DNA of 7,209 nt from Candidatus Pelagibacter sp. (GTDB lineage Bacteria; Pseudomonadota; Alphaproteobacteria; Pelagibacterales; Pelagibacteraceae). The stretch lies in contig JAOIVP010000025.1 in assembly GCA_028224115.1 (NCBI GenBank), forward strand, positions 1 through 7,209, written 5' to 3'. Below, in pieces: positions 1 to 6,361 of the stretch; the stretch's first letter is position 1; each line of letters begins with the position of its first letter. The notes under the pieces are model-generated. The model had not been told where the DNA came from and did not search any database. It worked only from the letters and a program-made list of their open reading frames with translations. Both the position numbers and the translations under genes were made by a program.

Positions 1-56
1 CTATAGCAATACTATTTTTAATAATTTTTGGTTACTTGAATTATAGAAGAAAATAA
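1..56 (+). CDS. C-terminal end of an unidentified, probably membrane, protein (partial)
   Basis: Reading from base 3, the frame is open to a TAA at 54-56 and gives about 17 residues: a hydrophobic run (IAILFLIIFGYL) followed by a basic tail (NYRRK). A hydrophobic segment closed by Arg/Arg/Lys is typical of a last transmembrane helix with a cytoplasmic C-terminus. A second frame, from base 2, is also open to 46 but shows no such pattern. Too little is visible to name a family. The stop directly abuts the stop of the leftward thioesterase gene, a convergent arrangement that fits a compact genome. Confidence 0.5.
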   Translation, partial: IAILFLIIFGYLNYRRK

Positions 57-482
57 TTAACCACCAGGACCTAAATTTGAAGGTTTTACTTTTAAAATTT
101 TCCAAACACCAGAGGCAGAAGTAATAATTTTATCATTACATCTTAATTCACAAAATAAAAATACAAGTGTATTTGTTTTTTTTAGTATTTTTGTATATCC
201 AGTTATTTCATCTCCAACTTTAGATGCGCCAATAAATTTTAAGTCTAGAGAAATTGTAACACAGGGAGCATTGCCGGAGGTTCTATGAGCTGCAGTTCCT
301 GCCCCAGCATCTATCAATGCTGATAAATAACCACCATGAGTTATTCTTGCAGCATTTAAATGATTTTCATTAATTGTAGATTTAAATTCATATTCTGTCT
401 CTGATATAGTTCTAAATAAAACACCGCCATTGTGCTTCATAAATCCTGGTTTAATACTTATTTGCTCAAACTCATTGCTCAT
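57..482 (-). CDS. PaaI-like hotdog-fold acyl-CoA thioesterase
   Basis: This 141-residue protein has the length and signature of small single-domain hotdog thioesterases (4HBT/PaaI type), which hydrolyse acyl-CoA or aryl-CoA thioesters in the cytoplasm, usually as tetramers. The key stretch lies at residues 40-65: Asn40, then His49-Gly50-Gly51, then Asp58 on the long hotdog helix. The HGG turn and the following acidic residue are the expected active-site elements. Beta strands follow (about 73-84, CVTISLDLKFI, and 104-115), ending with a GVWKILK strand. The ATG at 482-480 is used; upstream is AT-rich with no clear Shine-Dalgarno site. It lies 6 bp downstream of a small membrane-protein ORF and probably shares its transcript with tRNA-Arg. 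The substrate cannot be read from the sequence; clearing stalled or aberrant CoA esters is one possibility. No signal peptide is seen. Confidence 0.88.
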   Translation of the reverse strand: MSNEFEQISIKPGFMKHNGGVLFRTISETEYEFKSTINENHLNAARITHGGYLSALIDAGAGTAAHRTSGNAPCVTISLDLKFIGASKVGDEITGYTKILKKTNTLVFLFCELRCNDKIITSASGVWKILKVKPSNLGPGG

Positions 483-488
483 AATTTT

Positions 489-587
489 TTATAATACAAA
501 AGTTAAGATTAATAAAATTATTAATACAATCATAAAAAAATATATGACCGATCTCTGTAGTGATGCTTTTAATAGCCAATCTAACAT
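489..587 (-). CDS. 32-residue single-pass membrane small protein, unknown function
   Basis: The ORF starts at ATG 587-585 and stops at TAA 491-489. The N-terminal part (MLDWLLKASLQRS) is amphipathic with Lys7 and Arg12. It is followed by an almost uninterrupted hydrophobic run to the end (residues about 14-32, including FFMIVLIILLILTFVL). By the positive-inside rule this suggests a single transmembrane helix with the N-terminus in the cytoplasm. AAAGGAAACTGAA immediately upstream contains AGGA with 7 nt spacing, one of the best ribosome-binding sites in the window, and this is the main reason to believe the ORF. It sits between tRNA-Arg (14 bp upstream) and the thioesterase (6 bp downstream), in operon order. 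I do not recognise a family. Alternatives are a leader ORF coupled to the thioesterase, a small toxin-like hydrophobic peptide, or chance in AT-rich DNA, where hydrophobic codons are common. Confidence 0.6.
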   Translation of the reverse strand: MLDWLLKASLQRSVIYFFMIVLIILLILTFVL

Positions 588-601
588 TTCAGTTTCCTTT
601 T

Positions 602-678
602 TGGTGGACCGCCCAGAACTCGAATCTGGAATCTCCCGGTTCGTAGCCGAGCGCCTTATCCAATTTGGCCAGCGGTCC
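602..678 (-). tRNA. tRNA-Arg (anticodon ACG)
   Basis: Read on the minus strand, the 77-nt gene folds as a full cloverleaf. The acceptor stem GGACCGC pairs with GCGGTCC. The D arm is GCC/GGC, with GG and A20 in the loop. The anticodon stem CTCGG/CCGGG (one G-U pair) carries the loop CTACGAA, giving anticodon ACG. A 5-nt variable loop follows, then the T arm CCAGA-TTCGAGT-TCTGG, discriminator A73 and an encoded CCA (604-602). A20 and A73 fit known ArgRS identity elements. In bacteria A34 of this tRNA is deaminated to inosine by TadA, so it reads CGU, CGC and CGA. The gene is a GC-rich island in AT-rich DNA. Only 14 bp separate it from the next leftward start codon, so the tRNA is probably cut from the 5' end of a transcript that also carries the small protein and the thioesterase. 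Confidence 0.96.
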
Positions 679-701
679 TTATTTAATAATTATTTCCATA
701 T

Positions 702-740
702 ATCAAAGTTTTTGATGTAATTTAACTTATAAAATATTAT
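702..740 (+). promoter_or_regulatory. Candidate sigma70-type promoter of the thiolase gene, with an inverted repeat over its -35 box
   Basis: TTGATG (712-717) and TATTAT (735-740) are separated by exactly 17 bp, matching TTGACA at 4/6 and TATAAT at 5/6. Transcription would start around 746-748, leaving a leader of only a few bases before the ATG at 753, so translation may be nearly leaderless; only a weak TTGAG lies ahead of the start. The -35 box overlaps a perfect 6-bp inverted repeat, ATCAAA-GTT-TTTGAT (702-716), which could be an operator. The gap 679-752 separates divergent genes, so it must also drive the leftward tRNA operon. I could not find a convincing minus-strand -35/-10 pair. AT-rich DNA produces such boxes by chance, hence the moderate confidence. 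Confidence 0.4.
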
Positions 741-752
741 GTTGAGTAATTA

Positions 753-1940
753 ATGAGCAAAAAATTAGATGATGTTGTAATTACATCTGCTTTGAGAACA
801 CCAATTGGAACATATAAAGGTTCTTTAAAAGATTTGAGCGCTGATAAATTGGGCGCACTCGCAATCAAAGAAGTCATACATAAATCAAATTTGAATTCTG
901 ATCAAATTGATGAAGTAATTATGGGTCATGTTCTTACTTCTGGTCTGGGTCAAAATCCAGCAAGACAAGCCTCTATACACGCTGGTATACCGGTATCAAA
1001 ACCAGCATATATTATAAATCAGGTATGTGGATCAGGCTTAAGATCTGTAGTTTCTGGATTTCAATCAATAAAATTAGAAGAAAATAAAATTATTATTTCT
1101 GGTGGTCAAGAAAATATGTCAAGAGCACCACACTCATTGTTTTATAGAGAAAATAAAAAATTAGACGAGTCTAAATTGATAGATACAATGATCAATGATG
1201 GTTTAACAGATTCATTTAATCATTATCACATGGGCGTGACAGCAGAAAATGTTGCTGAAAAATTTCAAATTTCTAGAGATGAACAAGATAGCTTTGCATT
1301 AAATTCTCAAAAAAAAGCTCAAGAAGCTACAGAAAAAAAAAAATTTAAAGATGAAATAATTAAATTACAAATTAATAATAACAAAGAAAATGTAATTTTT
1401 GATAAAGATGAACATCCTAGAAATAATTTAATAATAGATGACTTGAAAAGATTAAAAACTATTTTTAAAGAAAATGGAACTGTTACTCCTGGAAATTCAT
1501 CAGGTATAAATGATGGTGCGGCTGCAACAGTGTTAATGACAAGAAAACAAGCAGAACTTAAATCTATAGAACCATTAGTTAAAGTAGTTTCATGGGCATC
1601 ATGTGGAGTGGAGCCATCTTTAATGGGCTTAGGCCCTATCCCTGCAGTCAAAGAGGCATTGGATAAAGCAGATTGGAATATTAATGATGTTGATTTTTTC
1701 GAAATAAATGAAGCCTTTGCGGCTCAAAGTATAGCGGTAATAAAAGAACTTAAAATACCTAGTGAAAAAGTTAATGTAAATGGTGGAGCAATTGCTTTAG
1801 GTCATCCAATTGGTGCATCAGGAACTAGAATATTAGTTACATTAATACACGAAATGATAAAGCAAAACAAAAGTAAAGGTTGTGCAGCGTTGTGTATTGG
1901 TGGTGGCATGGGTATAGCTATGTGTGTTGAAAGAAATTAA
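753..1940 (+). CDS. atoB: Acetyl-CoA C-acetyltransferase (thiolase II, AtoB/PhaA type)
   Basis: This 395-residue protein has the usual length for a biosynthetic thiolase. It catalyses 2 acetyl-CoA <=> acetoacetyl-CoA + CoA in the cytoplasm. The nucleophilic Cys92 is in NQVCGSGLRS, GGQENMSRAPH lies at 117-127, NEAFAAQ at 319-325, the catalytic His351 in GGAIALGHPIGASG, and the acid/base Cys381 in CIGGGMG. GGQENMS and the HYHMG stretch (Met160) follow the short-chain AtoB pattern from memory, which argues for acetoacetyl-CoA rather than long-chain 3-ketoacyl-CoA as substrate. The ATG at 753 is the only reasonable start; the ATG at 739 reaches a stop after four codons. No reductase (phaB) or CoA-transferase is adjacent, so whether it serves polyhydroxybutyrate, ketone or amino acid breakdown cannot be told. 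A 109-bp gap separates it from aceE; its acetyl-CoA chemistry fits that neighbour. phaA is an equally valid symbol. Confidence 0.95.
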   Translation: MSKKLDDVVITSALRTPIGTYKGSLKDLSADKLGALAIKEVIHKSNLNSDQIDEVIMGHVLTSGLGQNPARQASIHAGIPVSKPAYIINQVCGSGLRSVVSGFQSIKLEENKIIISGGQENMSRAPHSLFYRENKKLDESKLIDTMINDGLTDSFNHYHMGVTAENVAEKFQISRDEQDSFALNSQKKAQEATEKKKFKDEIIKLQINNNKENVIFDKDEHPRNNLIIDDLKRLKTIFKENGTVTPGNSSGINDGAAATVLMTRKQAELKSIEPLVKVVSWASCGVEPSLMGLGPIPAVKEALDKADWNINDVDFFEINEAFAAQSIAVIKELKIPSEKVNVNGGAIALGHPIGASGTRILVTLIHEMIKQNKSKGCAALCIGGGMGIAMCVERN

Positions 1941-2013
1941 ATACCTAACTTTTGTACAATTTTATTACAGAAATTCATAAAAAAGCCAAATAACGAGTTA
2001 AAATAAACTTAAT

Positions 2014-2019
2014 TATAAT
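2014..2019 (+). promoter_or_regulatory. Candidate -10 box upstream of aceE
   Basis: A perfect TATAAT lies 30 bp before the aceE start, in the 109-bp gap after the thiolase gene. No matching -35 hexamer is seen at 15-19 bp upstream (TAACGA sits at the 17-bp position), and there is no TG extension. A second AT-rich box (TATATAAAA, 2029-2037) is too near the start to be more likely. I see no hairpin with a T-tract after the thiolase stop, so read-through from upstream is also possible. The leader has no Shine-Dalgarno site close to the ATG; the nearest is AGG at 2026-2028, more than 20 bp away. Confidence 0.3.
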
Positions 2020-2049
2020 ATTAATAGGTATATAAAACATTTTAATAAA

Positions 2050-5000
2050 ATGAGTGAAAAATTACTTGTTCCAGATATTGGAGATTTCGAAGAAGTTGAA
2101 GTTATAGAAGTTCTAGCAAAACAGGGCGATGAATTAAACATTAATGACCCTGTAATTACAATTGAAAGCGATAAATCAAGCGTTGAAATTCCTTCTACTG
2201 TAAAGGGTAAGATTGAAAAAGTTGAAGTTAAAGTTGGAGACAAGGTTTCAAAAGGAGATTTAATTTTAAATATTGTTTCCTCAGGAGAAAATAAAAAAGA
2301 AAATCCAATTCCAAAAGATACTGAAAGTATCATTAAACAAGCTGAAGCAGCTCTGGTGGAGAAAAAAGATGAGGTTAAAGTTACTCAGCAACCTACTCAA
2401 AAGAAAGAACAATCAACTATTCAGGTTACCAACGCTAAAGATACAGATCCTTTAGAAACCCAAGATTGGTTGGAGTCTTTGTCTGCAGTTATTTCAAAAG
2501 ATGGAAATCAAAGAGCTCATTTTTTAATTAAAGAATTAATTAATAAAGCTTATCGTGAGGGTGCAAATATTCCTTATACTCAAAATACCCCTTATATAAA
2601 TACGATACCTCCTGAAGCAGAGGTGAAATCAAATGGAGATCAAAATATTGAGAGAAGAATTAGATCTTTAATAAGGTGGAATGCAGCTGCAATGGTGGTA
2701 AGAGCAAACAAAAAATTTCCAGAACTAGGTGGACATATAGGTACATTTGCATCTGCTGCAACTTTATATGATGTTGGTATGAATCATTTTTGGAGAGCAA
2801 AAAATAATAAATTTGGTGGAGATCTAGTGTATTTTCAAGGCCACAGCGCTCCAGGAATGTATGCTAGAGCATTTTTAGAGGGAAGATTAAATGAAAAACA
2901 ATTGGATAGATTTAGACAAGAAGTAAATTCAGGAGGGCTTTCTTCATATCCACATCCCTGGTTAATGCCTAAGTTTTGGCAATTTCCAACAGTTTCAATG
3001 GGTTTAGGTCCTATGCTTGCAATATATCAGGCAAGATACATGAAGTATTTAATTAATAGAGGTCTTATTAAAGATGAGGGTCGAAAAGTTTGGGCATTTT
3101 TAGGTGATGGAGAAATGGATGAACCTGAGTCGATGGGTGCTATTGGACTAGCAGCAAGAGAAAAATTAGATAATTTAATATTTGTAGTGAATTGTAATCT
3201 TCAAAGACTTGATGGACCTGTAAGAGGAAACGGAAAAATTATTCAAGAATTGGAAGGTAGTTTCCGTGGAGCTGGTTGGAATGTAATTAAAGTAATTTGG
3301 GGTTCATATTGGGATTCGTTGATAGCGAATGATAAAACTGGTCATTTAGTTAAAATTATGAACGAAACAGTTGATGGTGAGTATCAAGCTATGAAAGCTA
3401 GAGATGGTGCCTATGTAAGAGAAAAGTTTTTCGGAAAATATGCTGAAACACAAGAATTAGTATCCAGTCTATCAGATAAAGATATTTGGAGGTTAAACAG
3501 AGGTGGTCACGATCCACACAAGGTGTATGCGGCTTATGACAAAGCATCAAAAAACCAAGGAAGTCCAACTGTTATTATAGCCAAAACTATCAAGGGATAC
3601 GGAATGGGTAAGACAGGTGAAAGTGTAAATACAACTCACCAAACAAAAAAGTTAGATGTAGACGACCTGCTATATTATAGAGATCGTTTCGATGTTCCTT
3701 TAACTGATCAACAAGTTAAAAATATTGAATATTTTAAACCTGATGAAAAATCATCAGAAATTAAATATTTAAAAGAAAGAAGATTGAATTTAGGCGGTTA
3801 CTTACCTGAAAGAACCACATATGCAAAACCAATTAAAGCACCATCAAAAGATATTTTTGATTTTATGAAAGTTTCTACCGGTGAAAAAGAGATGTCCACG
3901 ACAATGGCAATGGTTAGAATGTTCACTAATTTACTTAGAGATAAAAATATTTCACCAAGGTTGGTTCCAATAATTCCTGATGAAGCAAGAACATTTGGAA
4001 TGGAAGGTTTTTTCCAAAAAATTGGAATATATGCACATGAAGGTCAAAAATATGAACCAGAAGACTCTGCTCAGTTAAGTTCCTATCGTGAAGATAAAAG
4101 TGGACAGGTATTAGAGGAAGGAATTAATGAAGCTGGAGCAATGTCATCTTGGATTGCCGCTGCTACATCATACACAAACCATGATATAGAAATGATTCCA
4201 ATTTATATTTTTTATTCTATGTTCGGTTTCCAAAGAATTGGCGATCTCGCTTGGGCTGCTGGGGATAGTCAGGCAAGAGGATTTTTAATTGGTGCTACAG
4301 CAGGTAGAACTACTTTAGCTGGAGAGGGACTTCAACACCAAGATGGACATAGCCATTTAATAGCTTCAACAATACCAAATTGTGTAACTTATGATCCAAC
4401 TTTTCATTATGAGTTAGCTGTAATTTTTAGAGAAGGCTTAAGAAGAATGCATGAGAAGAAAGAAAATATTTTTTACTATATAACTACAATGAACGAAAAC
4501 TATTCTCATCCCGAAATGCCAAAAGATAAAAACTGTGAAGAAGGCATTCTTAAAGGAATGTATAAGATAAAAGAATTTAACAAGTTTAAGAAGACAAAAA
4601 TTCAACTATTAGGATCGGGCACTATACTTCGTGAAATGATGGCTGCAGCTGAAATTCTTCAAAATGATTATCAAATTGATAGTGAAATTTGGAGTGTAAC
4701 AAGTTTTAATGAATTAAGAAAAGATGGAATGGAAGTTGAAAGATACAATCTTTTAAATCCAGACAAAGAGCAAAAAATTTCATTTGTTGAAAAATGCCTT
4801 GGGAAAACCGAAGGCCCAATAATGGCAGCATCAGATTATATGCGAATGAATTCTGATCAAATAAGACCCTATACTAACAAGAGTTTTTACTCTTTGGGAA
4901 CAGATGGTTTTGGTAGAAGTGATACTAGAAAAAATTTAAGAAAGTTCTTTGAGGTAGATAAAGAACATTTGGTTGCATATGGTTTGAGTGTCTTAGCTAA

Positions 5001-5088
5001 AGAACAGTTAATAGCATCAAAGTATGTAAAAGAAGCAATAAAGAAATATAATATTGATGGTGAAAAACCAATGCCAACTAAATTATAA
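2050..5088 (+). CDS. aceE: Pyruvate dehydrogenase E1 (homodimeric AceE type) with an N-terminal lipoyl domain
   Basis: This is the thiamine-diphosphate E1 subunit of the pyruvate dehydrogenase complex, which decarboxylates pyruvate and acetylates lipoyl groups. Residues 1-77 form a complete lipoyl domain with the modified lysine at Lys42 (IESDKSSVEIPS). Residues 78-130 are a charged, Gln/Thr/Pro-containing linker. From about 131 (DPLETQDWLESL) the protein follows E. coli AceE to its end; the body, about 880 residues, is full length. Visible active-site motifs are GGH at 227-229, FQGHSAPG (His265), the TPP/Mg motif GDGEMDE (352-358) with NCNLQRLDGP (381-390), the loop KGYGMG...HQTKK (His530), the catalytic-glutamate motif EEGINEAGA (Glu694), and GEGLQHQDGHSH (758-769). 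Standard AceE is about 887 residues with no lipoyl domain, so the extension is unusual. One uninterrupted frame covers both parts, so it is a true fusion. The gene overlaps aceF by one base. Confidence 0.97.
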   Translation: MSEKLLVPDIGDFEEVEVIEVLAKQGDELNINDPVITIESDKSSVEIPSTVKGKIEKVEVKVGDKVSKGDLILNIVSSGENKKENPIPKDTESIIKQAEAALVEKKDEVKVTQQPTQKKEQSTIQVTNAKDTDPLETQDWLESLSAVISKDGNQRAHFLIKELINKAYREGANIPYTQNTPYINTIPPEAEVKSNGDQNIERRIRSLIRWNAAAMVVRANKKFPELGGHIGTFASAATLYDVGMNHFWRAKNNKFGGDLVYFQGHSAPGMYARAFLEGRLNEKQLDRFRQEVNSGGLSSYPHPWLMPKFWQFPTVSMGLGPMLAIYQARYMKYLINRGLIKDEGRKVWAFLGDGEMDEPESMGAIGLAAREKLDNLIFVVNCNLQRLDGPVRGNGKIIQELEGSFRGAGWNVIKVIWGSYWDSLIANDKTGHLVKIMNETVDGEYQAMKARDGAYVREKFFGKYAETQELVSSLSDKDIWRLNRGGHDPHKVYAAYDKASKNQGSPTVIIAKTIKGYGMGKTGESVNTTHQTKKLDVDDLLYYRDRFDVPLTDQQVKNIEYFKPDEKSSEIKYLKERRLNLGGYLPERTTYAKPIKAPSKDIFDFMKVSTGEKEMSTTMAMVRMFTNLLRDKNISPRLVPIIPDEARTFGMEGFFQKIGIYAHEGQKYEPEDSAQLSSYREDKSGQVLEEGINEAGAMSSWIAAATSYTNHDIEMIPIYIFYSMFGFQRIGDLAWAAGDSQARGFLIGATAGRTTLAGEGLQHQDGHSHLIASTIPNCVTYDPTFHYELAVIFREGLRRMHEKKENIFYYITTMNENYSHPEMPKDKNCEEGILKGMYKIKEFNKFKKTKIQLLGSGTILREMMAAAEILQNDYQIDSEIWSVTSFNELRKDGMEVERYNLLNPDKEQKISFVEKCLGKTEGPIMAASDYMRMNSDQIRPYTNKSFYSLGTDGFGRSDTRKNLRKFFEVDKEHLVAYGLSVLAKEQLIASKYVKEAIKKYNIDGEKPMPTKL

Positions 5089-6353
5089 TGTCAGAAACTG
5101 AAGTTAAAGTACCAAATATTGGAGATTTTAAAGATGTTGAGGTAATTGAAGTACTAGTTTCAGAAGGTCAAATACTCAAAAAAAATGATCCTTTAATTAC
5201 AATAGAAAGTGATAAATCTAGCGTTGAAATACCATCAAACTTTGAAGGCAAAATTAAATCTTTAAGAACAAAAGTTGGTGATAAAGTCTCTGAAGGTGAT
5301 TTGATATTAATTTTAGATAGCAAGTCACAATTAAATGAAATAGCTGAAGAAAAACCAGAAATTGAAAAAGAATTCAAAAAAATTAAAGTAATAAAACCAA
5401 AAAAAGAACAACCCCAAACTAGTGAAATTAAAACTATTTCTCATGATATTTCATCTGCAAGTCCAAAAGCTCGAAAATTTGCGAGAGAACTCGGAGTAAA
5501 CATTAGTCAAGTAGTTGGAAGTGAAAAAGATGGAAGAGTTATTGAGGATGACATTAAAAAATTTGTTTCTTCTAAACCTAAAGGTAATAATGAAACAAAA
5601 GATAATAAGACAAGTAAAATTAAAAATGAGTTTGAACATTCCGATTTTGGAGAAATTGAAATAAAAGACATACCAAGAGTAAAAAAATTATCTTCTACTT
5701 ATCTAACCAATTCATGGACAACTATACCTCATGTTACCAATCATGATGAGGCAGACATTACAGAAATGGAAAGCTTTAGAAGCTCTCTCACAGATATGTA
5801 TACTGGAGAAAAAATTAAAATTACACCTTTAGCATTTATAATAAAAGCATTAGTTGCATCTTTAAAAAAATTCCCAAGTTTTAATTCCTCAATTGATGAA
5901 ATTGATACTGGAAAAATGACACTAAAAAAATATTTTCATATTGGAATCGCTGTTGATACACCAAACGGCTTAATGGTTCCCAAAATAAGAAATGTTAATA
6001 ATAAAAAAATTTCATTACTTAGCAAAGAATTAAAAGAAGTTAGTGAACTTTGCAGAAATCTTAAAATTGATAAAAAAGAGTTATTTGGTGGATCAATGAC
6101 TATTACAAGTTTAGGAGGAATAGGAGGATCATTTTTTACTCCAATCATAAATTATCCAGAAGTTGCAATATTAGGAGTAGGTAAATCTCAAAAAAAACAA
6201 ATATTCATTAATGGAAAATTTCAAACTAGAACAATGTTACCAATATCTTTGTCTTATGATCATAGAATTATAGATGGAGCTGAGGCTGCAAAATTTAACA
6301 ATGACTTAAAAGAAAATTTAGGTAAAAATTTTGCTTACAAGTTAGCTGTCTAA
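5088..6353 (+). CDS. aceF: Dihydrolipoamide acetyltransferase, E2 of pyruvate dehydrogenase (single lipoyl domain)
   Basis: E2 forms the core of the pyruvate dehydrogenase complex and moves the acetyl group from lipoamide to CoA. The 421 residues contain one lipoyl domain (about 1-78, lipoylated Lys43 in IESDKSSVEIPS), a charged linker, a peripheral-subunit-binding domain (about 123-160, SPKARKFARELGVNISQVVG...GRVIEDDI), a second linker, and the catalytic domain (about 190-421). The catalytic domain ends with the active-site motif SYDHRIIDGAEA (His392, Asp396). E. coli AceF has three lipoyl domains and about 630 residues, so this is a short one-arm version. The second arm seems to sit on E1. 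The start codon shares an A with the aceE stop (TAATG), so translation is probably coupled and this start is firm. A branched-chain or 2-oxoglutarate E2 is unlikely because the partner is AceE. Confidence 0.96.
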   Translation: MSETEVKVPNIGDFKDVEVIEVLVSEGQILKKNDPLITIESDKSSVEIPSNFEGKIKSLRTKVGDKVSEGDLILILDSKSQLNEIAEEKPEIEKEFKKIKVIKPKKEQPQTSEIKTISHDISSASPKARKFARELGVNISQVVGSEKDGRVIEDDIKKFVSSKPKGNNETKDNKTSKIKNEFEHSDFGEIEIKDIPRVKKLSSTYLTNSWTTIPHVTNHDEADITEMESFRSSLTDMYTGEKIKITPLAFIIKALVASLKKFPSFNSSIDEIDTGKMTLKKYFHIGIAVDTPNGLMVPKIRNVNNKKISLLSKELKEVSELCRNLKIDKKELFGGSMTITSLGGIGGSFFTPIINYPEVAILGVGKSQKKQIFINGKFQTRTMLPISLSYDHRIIDGAEAAKFNNDLKENLGKNFAYKLAV

Positions 6354-6361
6354 TATAAATC

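Noticed and set aside
430..720. A 96-codon plus-strand open frame
   Set aside because: It runs through the antisense of the tRNA-Arg gene and the start of the leftward thioesterase, and has no ribosome-binding site or recognisable family. The tRNA explains its GC-rich middle.
1319..1651. A 110-codon minus-strand open frame inside the thiolase gene
   Set aside because: It is a shadow of a strongly conserved thiolase coding region; its composition (Ser/Leu/Ile-rich) is typical of antisense reading of AT-rich genes.
1953..1960. TTGTACAA palindrome after the thiolase stop
   Set aside because: Eight bases, no T-tract and no room for a loop, so not a terminator; expected by chance in AT-rich DNA.
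1991..2000. TAAC-GA-GTTA short inverted repeat in the aceE leader as an operator
   Set aside because: Four-base arms are too short to support a site without comparison to other genomes.
2040..2049. Riboswitch or structured leader in front of aceE
   Set aside because: The 109-bp gap (1941-2049) is nearly pure A/T with no stable paired stems visible, and no known riboswitch core was recognised.
2013..2333. Minus-strand open frame opposite the lipoyl domain of aceE, with a similar one opposite the aceF lipoyl domain (5168-5377)
   Set aside because: The two antisense frames resemble each other (TLDLSLSIVI), but only because they are antisense to paralogous lipoyl domains. No independent gene evidence.
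2273..2455. A 60-codon plus-strand frame within the aceE linker region
   Set aside because: It is an out-of-frame reading of the Lys/Gln-rich linker. It could suggest a frameshift, but the main frame is continuous and recognisable on both sides.
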